Shown here piece by piece: positions 5,564 through 12,298 of a stretch of DNA of 14,100 nucleotides (position 1 is the stretch's first letter; each line of letters begins with the position of its first letter). The notes beneath the pieces were generated by a model. It did not search any database. It was not told where the DNA came from and saw nothing but the letters and a program-made list of their open reading frames with translations. The position numbers and the translations under genes are program-made. Location of the stretch: contig PCVE01000123.1 of assembly GCA_002762705.1 (NCBI GenBank), positions 1 to 14,100 on the forward strand, in the 5' to 3' direction. The DNA comes from Candidatus Woesearchaeota archaeon CG11_big_fil_rev_8_21_14_0_20_43_8. Lineage in GTDB: Archaea > Nanobdellota > Nanobdellia > Woesearchaeales > CG08-08-20-14.

Positions 5564-6189
5564 TGGACATCATGTTTGTAAGTGCGAAGGCTCAGGTGGA
5601 ATTAGGTCTAGTCGATTTTTCCAATGTGCCTGATAGCTGCGGTCTTGTGAGCACGCTTCAGTATAAGCATCTGCTTTCTTTGTTGCAGAAGAGACTCACT
5701 GGTTCAGTGATACTTGGACAAGTGCTTGGCTGCAACCAAGATGTCTGTCTTGACACAGATGTCTCGTGTTTCTTATATGTCGGTACAGGACGTTTCCATC
5801 CGTTAGGGATCGCGGCTAGGACTGGCAAGAAAGTTTTCTGTTTTAATCCGCTTGATTCATCAGTGACTGAGATATCGTCTGATGATGTTTCTGTTTTTGA
5901 GAAGAAGATGAAGCGAGCGGCCTCTTTGTTTCTCTCTAAAGACAAGATAGGCATTCTTGTCTCAACAAAGAGCGGTCAGATGATGAAGAATATACCTGAT
6001 CTTGAGAAGAGATATCCTGATAAAAAGTTCTATACTTTCGCATGCAGCACACTTGATTTCTCTGAGCTTGAGAACTTCTCTTTTGTCGATTTGTGGGTGA
6101 ACACGATGTGTCCAAGGATCGGTTATGATGACACCAAACGATCCGAGAGACCCATAGTCAATATATCTGATATCAAAAGCATCCTATGA
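5563..6189 (+). CDS. dph2: Dph2-type diphthamide synthase lacking the first domain
   Basis: Dph2 transfers the 3-amino-3-carboxypropyl group from SAM to a histidine of elongation factor 2, using a [4Fe-4S] cluster. Archaeal Dph2 normally has about 320-340 residues in three similar domains, each giving one cluster cysteine. This protein has 208 residues. ILGQVLGC (Cys57) and GTGRFHPLG (74-82) match the second domain, and VNTMCPRIGYDD (Cys183) matches the third. The Cys57-Cys183 spacing (126) fits the spacing of the second and third cluster cysteines in the Pyrococcus enzyme. The first domain is absent: upstream is intact dph5, with a one-base overlap (TGATG) at the join. Extra cysteines (26, 62, 69, 93, 161) exist. 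It may work with a separate partner, use another ligand, or belong to a short DPANN form of the family. Confidence 0.85.
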   Translation: MDIMFVSAKAQVELGLVDFSNVPDSCGLVSTLQYKHLLSLLQKRLTGSVILGQVLGCNQDVCLDTDVSCFLYVGTGRFHPLGIAARTGKKVFCFNPLDSSVTEISSDDVSVFEKKMKRAASLFLSKDKIGILVSTKSGQMMKNIPDLEKRYPDKKFYTFACSTLDFSELENFSFVDLWVNTMCPRIGYDDTKRSERPIVNISDIKSIL

Positions 6190-6204
6190 TCTATCTGCCG
6201 ATCT

Positions 6205-8880
6205 TCACTTGGGCAATTTCGTGCTATTTGGATCCTCACGCACGATGAACCATGCTTTATGTTCAGCAGTGTCTCCATCAGGATTCACATGGATCATCCC
6301 ATACATATCATAGACCTTCAGATCAAACTCATATTGTCCGGTCTCTTTTGGGATGAAATCCTTAAGCGCATCAGCAAATGAAATTCTCTCTCCAGGCCCT
6401 ATATCGACTGGAGTCGGTGGGATCATATCCGGCATCGCTTTTGGCAGGCATTCAGGACATTTCTTCCAGACAAGGTCGCCTTTCAATGTGACTTTTATAT
6501 GATTTCCATCGGTATCCGCTCTCAGAATATACGATTGCTTTGGTTTGAATAGATTATGGCTGAATGCGAGCGCATAAGGCTGGCTGCCAGTCACAAGATC
6601 ATAAGCATTGACTCTGACTTCCCAAATACCTTCTTCTTTTTCGGCCAGGCTATCGATAGTTATCTTCTCTATATTATTCTGATGATCCACATATCGCTTC
6701 GCACGTTTGGTGGGATTCGCAGGGTCAAGTACATGCGGCGAATAGATCGTGCCTGACGGAGAGACAAGGGTGATATCAAGATCATTTATCAGATATTTTC
6801 CGGGATGATCGAGATATGCAAGAGTCACTTCGATATCTCTTTTGTCTGTGACATTGAAGAACTGGCTGTGGATTGTCGAGGTGTCTGTGAGTGTATCTTC
6901 ACTGAATCTCTCATTCTTTATGATCTCATGGGCTTTCAGCGCGTTTATCATGCCAAATCCAGTCTGGAAATCGACATATTTCGGTCCGACATCATCTGCT
7001 GAATCGACAAGGATCGCATGGATGAGCTGTGGGCTTGGTTCAGAGTCGCTTCTTTTCATAAGATCCCTATAATCCTGGACGATGAGCAACGTAGTTCCAA
7101 GGACCAGAGGTTGAGACATCGATGTCCCTGCCCTCGCTTCGTATCCACCACCGTTTGTGCATGAGAGTATGCCCTGATTCGTTCCACCGCCATAATGGAC
7201 GAGTGTCGGCTTGACTCTTCCGTTGGATCCATCAAGAGGGCCAAAGCTGGTATAAGACGCGACTACAAGTCTTCCATCTTCGTCAGCCATCATGGCTCCG
7301 ATCGCGAAGACATTTTTTGCAGATGCTGGTCCTCCTCCGATTGAATAATAACCATAATCTATCCCTTTTTTGAAGCAATATGGATCTGTTTCATTTCGAT
7401 ATCTTTCATTGCCTGCAGAGAACTGGACATGCATAGGCTTATTTCCAAACTCTCCGCTCACCAAAAAATCCATAGCGGTCGCGACTGAATCGTACATGCC
7501 AAGTAGGCTGCAATCAAAATGATTCCATCGTACGTTCGGTCCGATAGATGCTCCACCAGCAGACGCACCTTTCTCTTTTGCGCCCAGGAACCTAGATACC
7601 ATCTGATTCGGATTCTCGACAACACAATATTTAGTGCAGTTTCCATGATCCTCTGATATTATCTTCGCATTCGGTGCGACACCACGAAAGATCGCCTTGA
7701 ATGATTTTTCCGTGTCTGATCGAAATTCTTTGCAGATGTTCTTGAAGTCGCTTGCATTCCATCCGATATCAGCCAGGACATATCCGCAATTTTCTTCTAA
7801 GAAATCTTCACTGCCTGCTCCATCTCCTGCGACGCTGCAAGCTACATGTGTGGGATGGTCTGAATATTGTGGATAGGTCACATCATCAGAGAAACTGACT
7901 CTGCCTTTGAGATCTTGGTGCGTATCATCTACATGTCCTGCATCATAGACAAGCGCAGTCACACCTGTACCGTCAAGGCCAGGCACTGTCTTGTTCAAGT
8001 CAGTGATCTTGCCAAATTCCCTTGCAAATAGATTATTTTCCATGGCGCGATATCTTGGTCCTTTTGAAGTGAGCACACTTTCTATCCCTTGCATAGGCAC
8101 TGCTTGTCCTAGCATGAAGACCGAATCAAATTTCGCGATCTTCTTTGCGAGCATGACATCTCCGTTCTGAGAATCATCTTTTGATCTCACTACCAGGGAT
8201 CTTGCTTTTGGGAGTGAATTGATGATCATCCCTCCTTCTGCTTCTATCGAACTTTTCACAGTTTCGATATCTGTGTCTTTATGCAATAGGATATGTATCC
8301 CAGATGTATAGCCGCTGTTCTTTGCATCCAATGGACTTGATTTATCCCCCACCTTCCATTCACCTACAAATCTTGCGCGATGCTGTGATGTGTCGAGTAT
8401 AGATTCCAGGTCTGTCCTTGTCGGAACCGATGCAAGATAAGTCTTGCTTGCGACAGCTTCTTTGATCTTTATCCCTTTATCTTTCAATTCCTGCTGCTCT
8501 GCTAAAGAGAGATTTCCTGTATATTGGAGCATCACATGCTTTTGTGGTTCTGCGCTCTTTAGGAGGATCTCTCTAAGTTCTGTGCTCATAAGATTTTTCC
8601 CATCAGGTGTGAAAGTCCTTCCTTGTGTCCGTATTGTATAGCTTCTGTTGAAATTGTCTGATCTTGATATCGTTGGCATATTTTCCATGAGTGATTGGAC
8701 AATAGCAGATGTGTCTGTATCTTTTTTTAGAAATCTCACTGTCTCTCCTGGCCTGTAATCGACCTTCTCTGTTGTTCCTTGTATCTTTATATCTGGTATA
8801 GAAGCAGGTTCTGGTTGACATGCCCCAAATGCAAGTGGGCTTAGCAGAGCTAGAACTTTAGCAAGTTTATCAAATCTCAT
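6205..8880 (-). CDS. secreted subtilisin-like serine protease, KP-43-like
   Basis: S8-family peptidase of 891 residues. GGAGGGG lies 7 nt before the ATG at 8880. The N-terminus MRFDKLAKVLALLSPLAFGAC is a signal peptide, with a lipobox-like end at Cys21 that could anchor it as a lipoprotein; the -3 Phe makes this uncertain. Residues 120-290 look like the N-terminal propeptide region of KP-43-like subtilases (GIKIKEAVASKTYLASVP). Catalytic motifs are all present: Asp313 in LVYDAGHVDDTHQDL, His342 in DHPTHVA, oxyanion Asn491 in FSAGNERY, and Ser587 in GTSMSQP. The usual HGTH glycine is Pro here. GVAPNAKIIS and the C-terminal DHPGKYLINDLDITLVSPSGT (jelly-roll with the LVNDLDL-type motif) point to the KP-43 group. 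Cysteines at CPEC near the C-terminus could bind metal or form a disulfide. The gene converges on dph2 with a 15-bp gap. The substrate is unknown. Confidence 0.92.
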   Translation of the reverse strand: MRFDKLAKVLALLSPLAFGACQPEPASIPDIKIQGTTEKVDYRPGETVRFLKKDTDTSAIVQSLMENMPTISRSDNFNRSYTIRTQGRTFTPDGKNLMSTELREILLKSAEPQKHVMLQYTGNLSLAEQQELKDKGIKIKEAVASKTYLASVPTRTDLESILDTSQHRARFVGEWKVGDKSSPLDAKNSGYTSGIHILLHKDTDIETVKSSIEAEGGMIINSLPKARSLVVRSKDDSQNGDVMLAKKIAKFDSVFMLGQAVPMQGIESVLTSKGPRYRAMENNLFAREFGKITDLNKTVPGLDGTGVTALVYDAGHVDDTHQDLKGRVSFSDDVTYPQYSDHPTHVACSVAGDGAGSEDFLEENCGYVLADIGWNASDFKNICKEFRSDTEKSFKAIFRGVAPNAKIISEDHGNCTKYCVVENPNQMVSRFLGAKEKGASAGGASIGPNVRWNHFDCSLLGMYDSVATAMDFLVSGEFGNKPMHVQFSAGNERYRNETDPYCFKKGIDYGYYSIGGGPASAKNVFAIGAMMADEDGRLVVASYTSFGPLDGSNGRVKPTLVHYGGGTNQGILSCTNGGGYEARAGTSMSQPLVLGTTLLIVQDYRDLMKRSDSEPSPQLIHAILVDSADDVGPKYVDFQTGFGMINALKAHEIIKNERFSEDTLTDTSTIHSQFFNVTDKRDIEVTLAYLDHPGKYLINDLDITLVSPSGTIYSPHVLDPANPTKRAKRYVDHQNNIEKITIDSLAEKEEGIWEVRVNAYDLVTGSQPYALAFSHNLFKPKQSYILRADTDGNHIKVTLKGDLVWKKCPECLPKAMPDMIPPTPVDIGPGERISFADALKDFIPKETGQYEFDLKVYDMYGMIHVNPDGDTAEHKAWFIVREDPNSTKLPK

Positions 8881-8927
8881 CAATAATCCCCTCCAAGTAA
8901 ATTGGAATAAAATGTCTATCTTATTCT

Positions 8928-8940
8928 AATATATTAAATT
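8928..8940 (-). promoter_or_regulatory. TATA box for the protease gene
   Basis: The minus strand reads AATTTAATATATT. The expected start of transcription near 8908 leaves a leader of about 28 nt containing the GGAGGGG ribosome binding site. Confidence 0.45.
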
Positions 8941-9000
8941 ATCGATAGATTCTCTGGATATGTCACTTAATGATGATAGAACTGGAGTATTAATTAAATC

Positions 9001-9028
9001 CTCAAAAAAAGAAAGGTAAAAACTGAAA
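9001..9028 (-). terminator. T-rich terminator of the P/A/Q-rich gene
   Basis: On the minus strand, directly after the stop at 9033, three T-tracts follow one another (TTTTC, GTTTTTAC, then CTTTTTTTG). Multiple oligo-T tracts are a recognised archaeal termination signal. Confidence 0.5.
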
Positions 9029-9032
9029 AGAT

Positions 9033-9377
9033 CTATCTCAATAGATCATCGATTGGTTTGTCAGTCTTTGGCGGTGCCTGTGCTGTAGGTGCTGCCTGCT
9101 GTTGCTGGGCCATCCGTTCAAGATCGACTCCAAGTTCCTTCAAAGCCTGGATATGCATCTGCATAAGCTGCTCAACGATCTGGACGATCTTCGCCATCTC
9201 CTGTCTCTCTTTTGCTAAAGTAGAAAGCGCTCCTTTGTGAAAGCCGATCTGTTCATCTGCGCTTACCTGTGGTTGTGCAGGAGCAGGTTGTGCCGGCGCA
9301 GCCTGTGGTGCTGGTTGGACAGGCGCTGCTGGTTGTGGTGCTGCAGGCGCAGCTGGTTGTGGATTTTCTTCTGCCAT
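9033..9377 (-). CDS. small P/A/Q-rich protein with helical core, unknown function
   Basis: Product of 114 residues. The ATG at 9377 follows AAGGTGAT about 5 nt upstream. Residues 5-38 are a low-complexity tract made almost only of Pro, Ala and Gln. Residues 42-91 form a long amphipathic helix or coiled coil (EQIGFHKGALSTLAKER... then a Met/Gln-rich helix and LGVDLERMA). A second Q/A/P linker leads to a conserved-looking tail, KPIDDLLR. There is no signal peptide or membrane segment, so it is probably cytoplasmic. I recall small proteins with this GFHKG-LATLAKERQE-type core in DPANN genomes, but no function. The layout (disordered arm, helix, charged tail) suggests an adaptor or oligomerising protein; that is inference. 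Confidence 0.8.
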   Translation of the reverse strand: MAEENPQPAAPAAPQPAAPVQPAPQAAPAQPAPAQPQVSADEQIGFHKGALSTLAKERQEMAKIVQIVEQLMQMHIQALKELGVDLERMAQQQQAAPTAQAPPKTDKPIDDLLR

Positions 9378-9420
9378 GATATCACCTTATTAGTATGCTT
9401 TTAAACATGGAATTGAACTA

Positions 9421-9430
9421 CTATATATAA
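9421..9430. promoter_or_regulatory. shared divergent TATA element
   Basis: The sequence CTATATATAA is near-palindromic and can be read on both strands. On the minus strand it lies about 50 bp before the 9377 start and would give a leader of about 23 nt with the GGTGAT ribosome binding site. On the plus strand it would start transcription near 9453, before the HAD phosphatase gene at 9487. A second AT-rich box at 9455-9462 is spaced for a leaderless start at 9487. Confidence 0.45.
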
Positions 9431-9486
9431 GTTATGAATAAAAATTGAGAAAGCTTATTAATGATTCTGCGTTATTTATTGTTTAT

Positions 9487-10065
9487 ATGAGCGAATTCAT
9501 GTCATTTGTCAGGTCTGCGCGGGCGTTTTTTGGAAGCCTTCCTAAGAATTTGAGTAAAAAAGTTTTGAAGCCGGATATGCGTGTGAATTCTGTCGCAGAC
9601 ATCGATGTGAAATACCTGAAGAGAAAAGGGATGACACATATCTTCTTTGATATGGACAACACAATCACATCATTCCATGGCGCGAAAGTGCCGCAATCGA
9701 TATCAAAGAGATTAAAAGAGCTATGCAGGATGTTCAAAGTGTATATCATGTCTAATTCTGATTCAGAGCATGTCAAAGCATTTATCAAACGGAATCCTGC
9801 GTACTTATTGAACTATATGGAGATGGGTGGCAGGAAGAAACCTGCTGTGAGCACATTTGAATATGTACTCAAGAAATCAGGGGCTCTCGCAAAGAATTGC
9901 GTGATGGTGGGCGACAGATATTTCACAGATATCGCAGGCGCGAAGAAATCCGGTTTTGGATTGGTCATAAAGACAATGCCTCTTTTGCAGGAGACAGAAC
10001 CGCTTATATTGAAGGCAGTGCGTGGACTGGAACGGGGTTATGTGAGATTGAGACGCATAAGGTGA
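9487..10065 (+). CDS. HAD-superfamily phosphatase, YqeG-like
   Basis: Product of 192 residues from the ATG at 9487. The frame is open to a TTG at 9445, and an ATG at 9499 is also possible; the choice rests on TATA-like spacing and is uncertain. All HAD motifs are present: FDMDNT (Asp55 nucleophile, Asp57 acid/base, Thr59), IMSNS (Ser89), KKPA (Lys117/118) and GDRYFTD (Asp143, Asp148). The order, the KP motif, GDRYFTDIAGAKKSG and the C-terminal GLERGYVRLRR match the YqeG/Gep4 class IIIA group, whose characterised members include phosphatidylglycerophosphate phosphatases. Archaeal lipids use archaetidylglycerophosphate, so a matching lipid role is plausible but unproven. A basic N-terminal part (residues 9-32) could contact membrane lipid. 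Confidence 0.88.
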   Translation: MSEFMSFVRSARAFFGSLPKNLSKKVLKPDMRVNSVADIDVKYLKRKGMTHIFFDMDNTITSFHGAKVPQSISKRLKELCRMFKVYIMSNSDSEHVKAFIKRNPAYLLNYMEMGGRKKPAVSTFEYVLKKSGALAKNCVMVGDRYFTDIAGAKKSGFGLVIKTMPLLQETEPLILKAVRGLERGYVRLRRIR

Positions 10066-10111
10066 TCTGATATCTATCAGAACTTATTTTTATCATCAAT
10101 TCTGGAGCGAC

Positions 10112-10594
10112 TCATTTCTTCTCATACTTCCCGATCACATAATCTCTTCTTCTGCTCATGTTCTCGCGTTCTTCTGTTCGTCTCTTCCCTTCTTTTCTGT
10201 CTTTTAAGAACTGGTATCCTTTCATCCCACCGTATCCGAAAAGACCTATCCCCAAAGGTAGCCACATGAAAGGAAGAGCACCAAGATATGGGACTTGAGA
10301 AATGACCCCGATTGCGACACCGCTCCCCATATACATGCCTGCTTTCTTCTTGTTCTTCTGCGCTTGTTCTGGGTTCGGTTTGTATTCAGTGACATTGTTT
10401 TTCCAGTAGTTCTTTGTCGCTGTGATTGTCGCGTCTTTAATCCATCTTCCTGCCCGCTTCAGGTAGCTTGGATCCTCTTTGATCTCTTTTACCTGTCTTC
10501 GCATCTCTTCTTTTAGTATCCTGCCTGCGAGTCTCTTTGCTTCTTTTCTGTCTTCGTCAGTGAGAAGATCATCGATAGTTTTCTTGATTGTCAT
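10112..10594 (-). CDS. small basic membrane protein, unknown function
   Basis: Product of 160 residues, not recognised. The ATG at 10594 has no ribosome binding site but lies about 29 bp after a TTTAAATA box, so it is probably leaderless. Residues 1-50 are a charged helical segment (TIDDLLTDEDRKEAKRLAGR). Residues 86-127 are hydrophobic and glycine-rich with a central Pro-Tyr turn (ISQVPYLGALPF), fitting two short transmembrane helices in a hairpin. The C-terminus (128-160) is strongly basic. Both ends would be cytoplasmic. It sits convergent to the HAD phosphatase gene (46-bp gap). The hairpin resembles generic small membrane proteins rather than a named family. Confidence 0.75.
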   Translation of the reverse strand: MTIKKTIDDLLTDEDRKEAKRLAGRILKEEMRRQVKEIKEDPSYLKRAGRWIKDATITATKNYWKNNVTEYKPNPEQAQKNKKKAGMYMGSGVAIGVISQVPYLGALPFMWLPLGIGLFGYGGMKGYQFLKDRKEGKRRTEERENMSRRRDYVIGKYEKK

Positions 10595-10617
10595 GTTGTT
10601 TTTTGGGATATTTATGT

Positions 10618-10629
10618 GATATTTAAACC
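10618..10629 (-). promoter_or_regulatory. TATA box of a leaderless gene
   Basis: The minus strand reads GGTTTAAATATC, about 29 bp before the ATG at 10594. The absence of a ribosome binding site agrees with a leaderless mRNA. Confidence 0.5.
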
Positions 10630-10784
10630 TTGCCCCTAAGTGTCCATAGTTTCAATTGCCTCTTTTTTGCATCTTTCAATCGGCATTATCGTTCTCTGAA
10701 AAAGAAAGTTGATGGTGGTTCAAAAGACCATATTTTCTGATGAATCTGGACTTTTTCGTACTTTCATTAATCAATAATATACAA

Positions 10785-10816
10785 AAAAGACTATTTTTGG
10801 CAACTGGAAGTCTTTT
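10785..10816 (-). terminator. hairpin followed by T-run
   Basis: AAAAGACT (10785-10792) and AGTCTTTT (10809-10816) form a perfect 8-bp inverted repeat with a 16-nt loop. Read on the minus strand, the stem ends in six T, as an intrinsic terminator would. It lies about 160 bp after the stop of the surface-protein operon, which may be its target. Confidence 0.4.
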
Positions 10817-10975
10817 GCGATGGCTGAAGAATATCCTTAAACACTTTTTCTAATCTGTTATACTATTGCAGTCTTTCTCTCACACAAATACAAAGTAAAA
10901 AAGAAAGGAGTGGCGGATCATGCTTTTTCGTACATTATGTTGATGTTGTGGGACATCAGAAAAGCACATTCCTTT

Positions 10976-12298
10976 TTATGCCACCCCTCCCATGTTGTTC
11001 TCTTGGTTGAATATTGCCTCTGCCTGATTCTGGATCTTGTTCTGCGGCGGTCTCTTGTTCTTCAGGCGTTTCATAACAAATACCACCAGGTAGATGTTTG
11101 CGCCGATCAATACGATGACCAATATGACGAGTGTCGTGTCACGTGTCAAGAAGCCGCTCTTGCCGCTGATAGCCTGGCCAGTAGAATCGAATTTTGTCTG
11201 TATATCATTCGCCGCGACATAAAGATCGAATTTCACAGTCTCCTGCTTGTCGCCATAATTCAGGTCGAGCTGCATGACATATGAGCCTTCAGATAGTCCG
11301 AATGTATCCCAGTAAGCACGGATGATCTCTGGCACATATGGTTTCACATCCGAGCTAGCTGTCTTGAACTCTCCGACTTTTGTCTCTTCGAGACTGTCAA
11401 AGACAGTCATATCGACATATACGCCTGGTATGATCTGGTTCCATTTTCCAAGAAGAGTCAGATCAATCTTCGCGACTCCACCGAGATTGAACTCATTGAC
11501 ACTGATATTCTTCACTTCTATCATCGGATCGCCGACTATGAATACACCTTTGTATTCGACTGTGTTGTCATCAAATACAAGATGCGCGACCGCAAGATAT
11601 GCGCCCGTGTTAGGGTAATCTTTCCATATCGCACGGAGATTGACATCTTTATGTGGTGGAAGAGATACTGTCTGTGTCTTCACTTCATCGATCCTTTCGT
11701 TTGTCGGGCTCAGTATCTCAATATCTGCATACACTTTGTCAATGGTCTCGCTTCCAAGACTATAAGTTGGCAGCACGAATTCGATAGGTTCGCCAGGTCT
11801 TCCTCCTCTGATATCAAGGCGTGACTGGACAAATTTTCCCGGATAAGGCACCTTGACCTGGACTTTAGAGATCACGCCGTTCTGTGCAGACACAGTGCTT
11901 GTCTGCTTGCCTGATGTGACAACTACCTCTCCGTCATCTTTCACGACGACAGTCTGGTCTCCTTCTGGAAGCTCAAGAATTACTATCTCACCTTCATTAG
12001 TGCCGGGTTTGAGTTCGGTCGGCATCGAAACAGTATAGAACAATCTTTTCTCCGGTTCATCGCTCTTTATCTCGACGATGCTCTCATCAAATTTGATATA
12101 TTTTCCAAGATCTCCTTTCGTGTATATCAGCACTTTGAAGTCTTTCGCCTCTTTGTTGAGTATCCTGAGCCTGACAGATTCTTCTGCTCCAGAATTGTAA
12201 TCGATCATCTTCAATGCGGGCGCGACAGAAAGCGCATGGACTATCGTGACAAGCGACAGCAGCATCAAGGTTACCATGATATATCTTGCGAGTCTCAT
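10976..12298 (-). CDS. membrane-anchored beta-sandwich surface protein
   Basis: Product of 440 residues. Signal peptide at 1-22 (MRLARYIMVTLMLLSLVTIVHA), then an all-beta extracellular part, one transmembrane helix at about 388-409 and a short basic, Asn/Gln-rich cytoplasmic tail. The ectodomain (LSVAPALKMIDYNSGAEES..., KFDESIVEI, VPYPGKFVQSRLDI, LPPHKDVNLRAIW, NTGAYLA, IIRAYWDTFGL) matches a family I know from DPANN archaea, related to the COG1470-type Ig/NPCBM-like domain membrane proteins. Three or four beta-sandwich repeats are likely. The function is not established; a scaffold for cell-surface proteins is plausible. The ATG overlaps the TGA of the upstream LamG gene by 4 nt (ATGA), indicating translational coupling and joint function. 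Confidence 0.85.
   Translation of the reverse strand: MRLARYIMVTLMLLSLVTIVHALSVAPALKMIDYNSGAEESVRLRILNKEAKDFKVLIYTKGDLGKYIKFDESIVEIKSDEPEKRLFYTVSMPTELKPGTNEGEIVILELPEGDQTVVVKDDGEVVVTSGKQTSTVSAQNGVISKVQVKVPYPGKFVQSRLDIRGGRPGEPIEFVLPTYSLGSETIDKVYADIEILSPTNERIDEVKTQTVSLPPHKDVNLRAIWKDYPNTGAYLAVAHLVFDDNTVEYKGVFIVGDPMIEVKNISVNEFNLGGVAKIDLTLLGKWNQIIPGVYVDMTVFDSLEETKVGEFKTASSDVKPYVPEIIRAYWDTFGLSEGSYVMQLDLNYGDKQETVKFDLYVAANDIQTKFDSTGQAISGKSGFLTRDTTLVILVIVLIGANIYLVVFVMKRLKNKRPPQNKIQNQAEAIFNQENNMGGVA

Larger units (their letters stand above)
10595..10975. other. intergenic region, 3' flank of surface operon
   Basis: This 381-bp stretch has no credible gene on either strand. It holds inverted repeats just after the stop of the 440-residue protein (TGCTTTT/AAAAGCA and TGATGT/ACATCA within 10921-10966), a terminator-like hairpin at 10785-10816, a short repeat ATGGT/ACCAT (10712-10731), and the TATA box at 10618-10629. 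I see no tRNA or clear box C/D RNA. Confidence 0.6.

Noticed and set aside
6205..8880. Inactive pseudoprotease, because the HGTH motif is altered
   Set aside because: Asp, His, oxyanion Asn and Ser are all present in proper context, and other subtilases tolerate a changed residue at this glycine.
8970..9026. Possible box C/D RNA: ATGATGA at 8970-8976 and CTGA at 9023-9026 on the plus strand
   Set aside because: No internal C'/D' pair and only a 3-bp terminal stem; the region is better explained as promoter and T-rich terminator of the flanking minus-strand genes.
10709..10748. Possible box C/D RNA with TGATGG and an internal CTGATGA
   Set aside because: The internal D' and C' boxes would overlap and no final CTGA follows at a usable distance.
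10820..10840. Short ORF MAEEYP-stop, whose first residues resemble the start of the P/A/Q-rich protein (MAEENP)
   Set aside because: Six codons on the opposite strand with no ribosome binding site; similarity is too short to mean anything.
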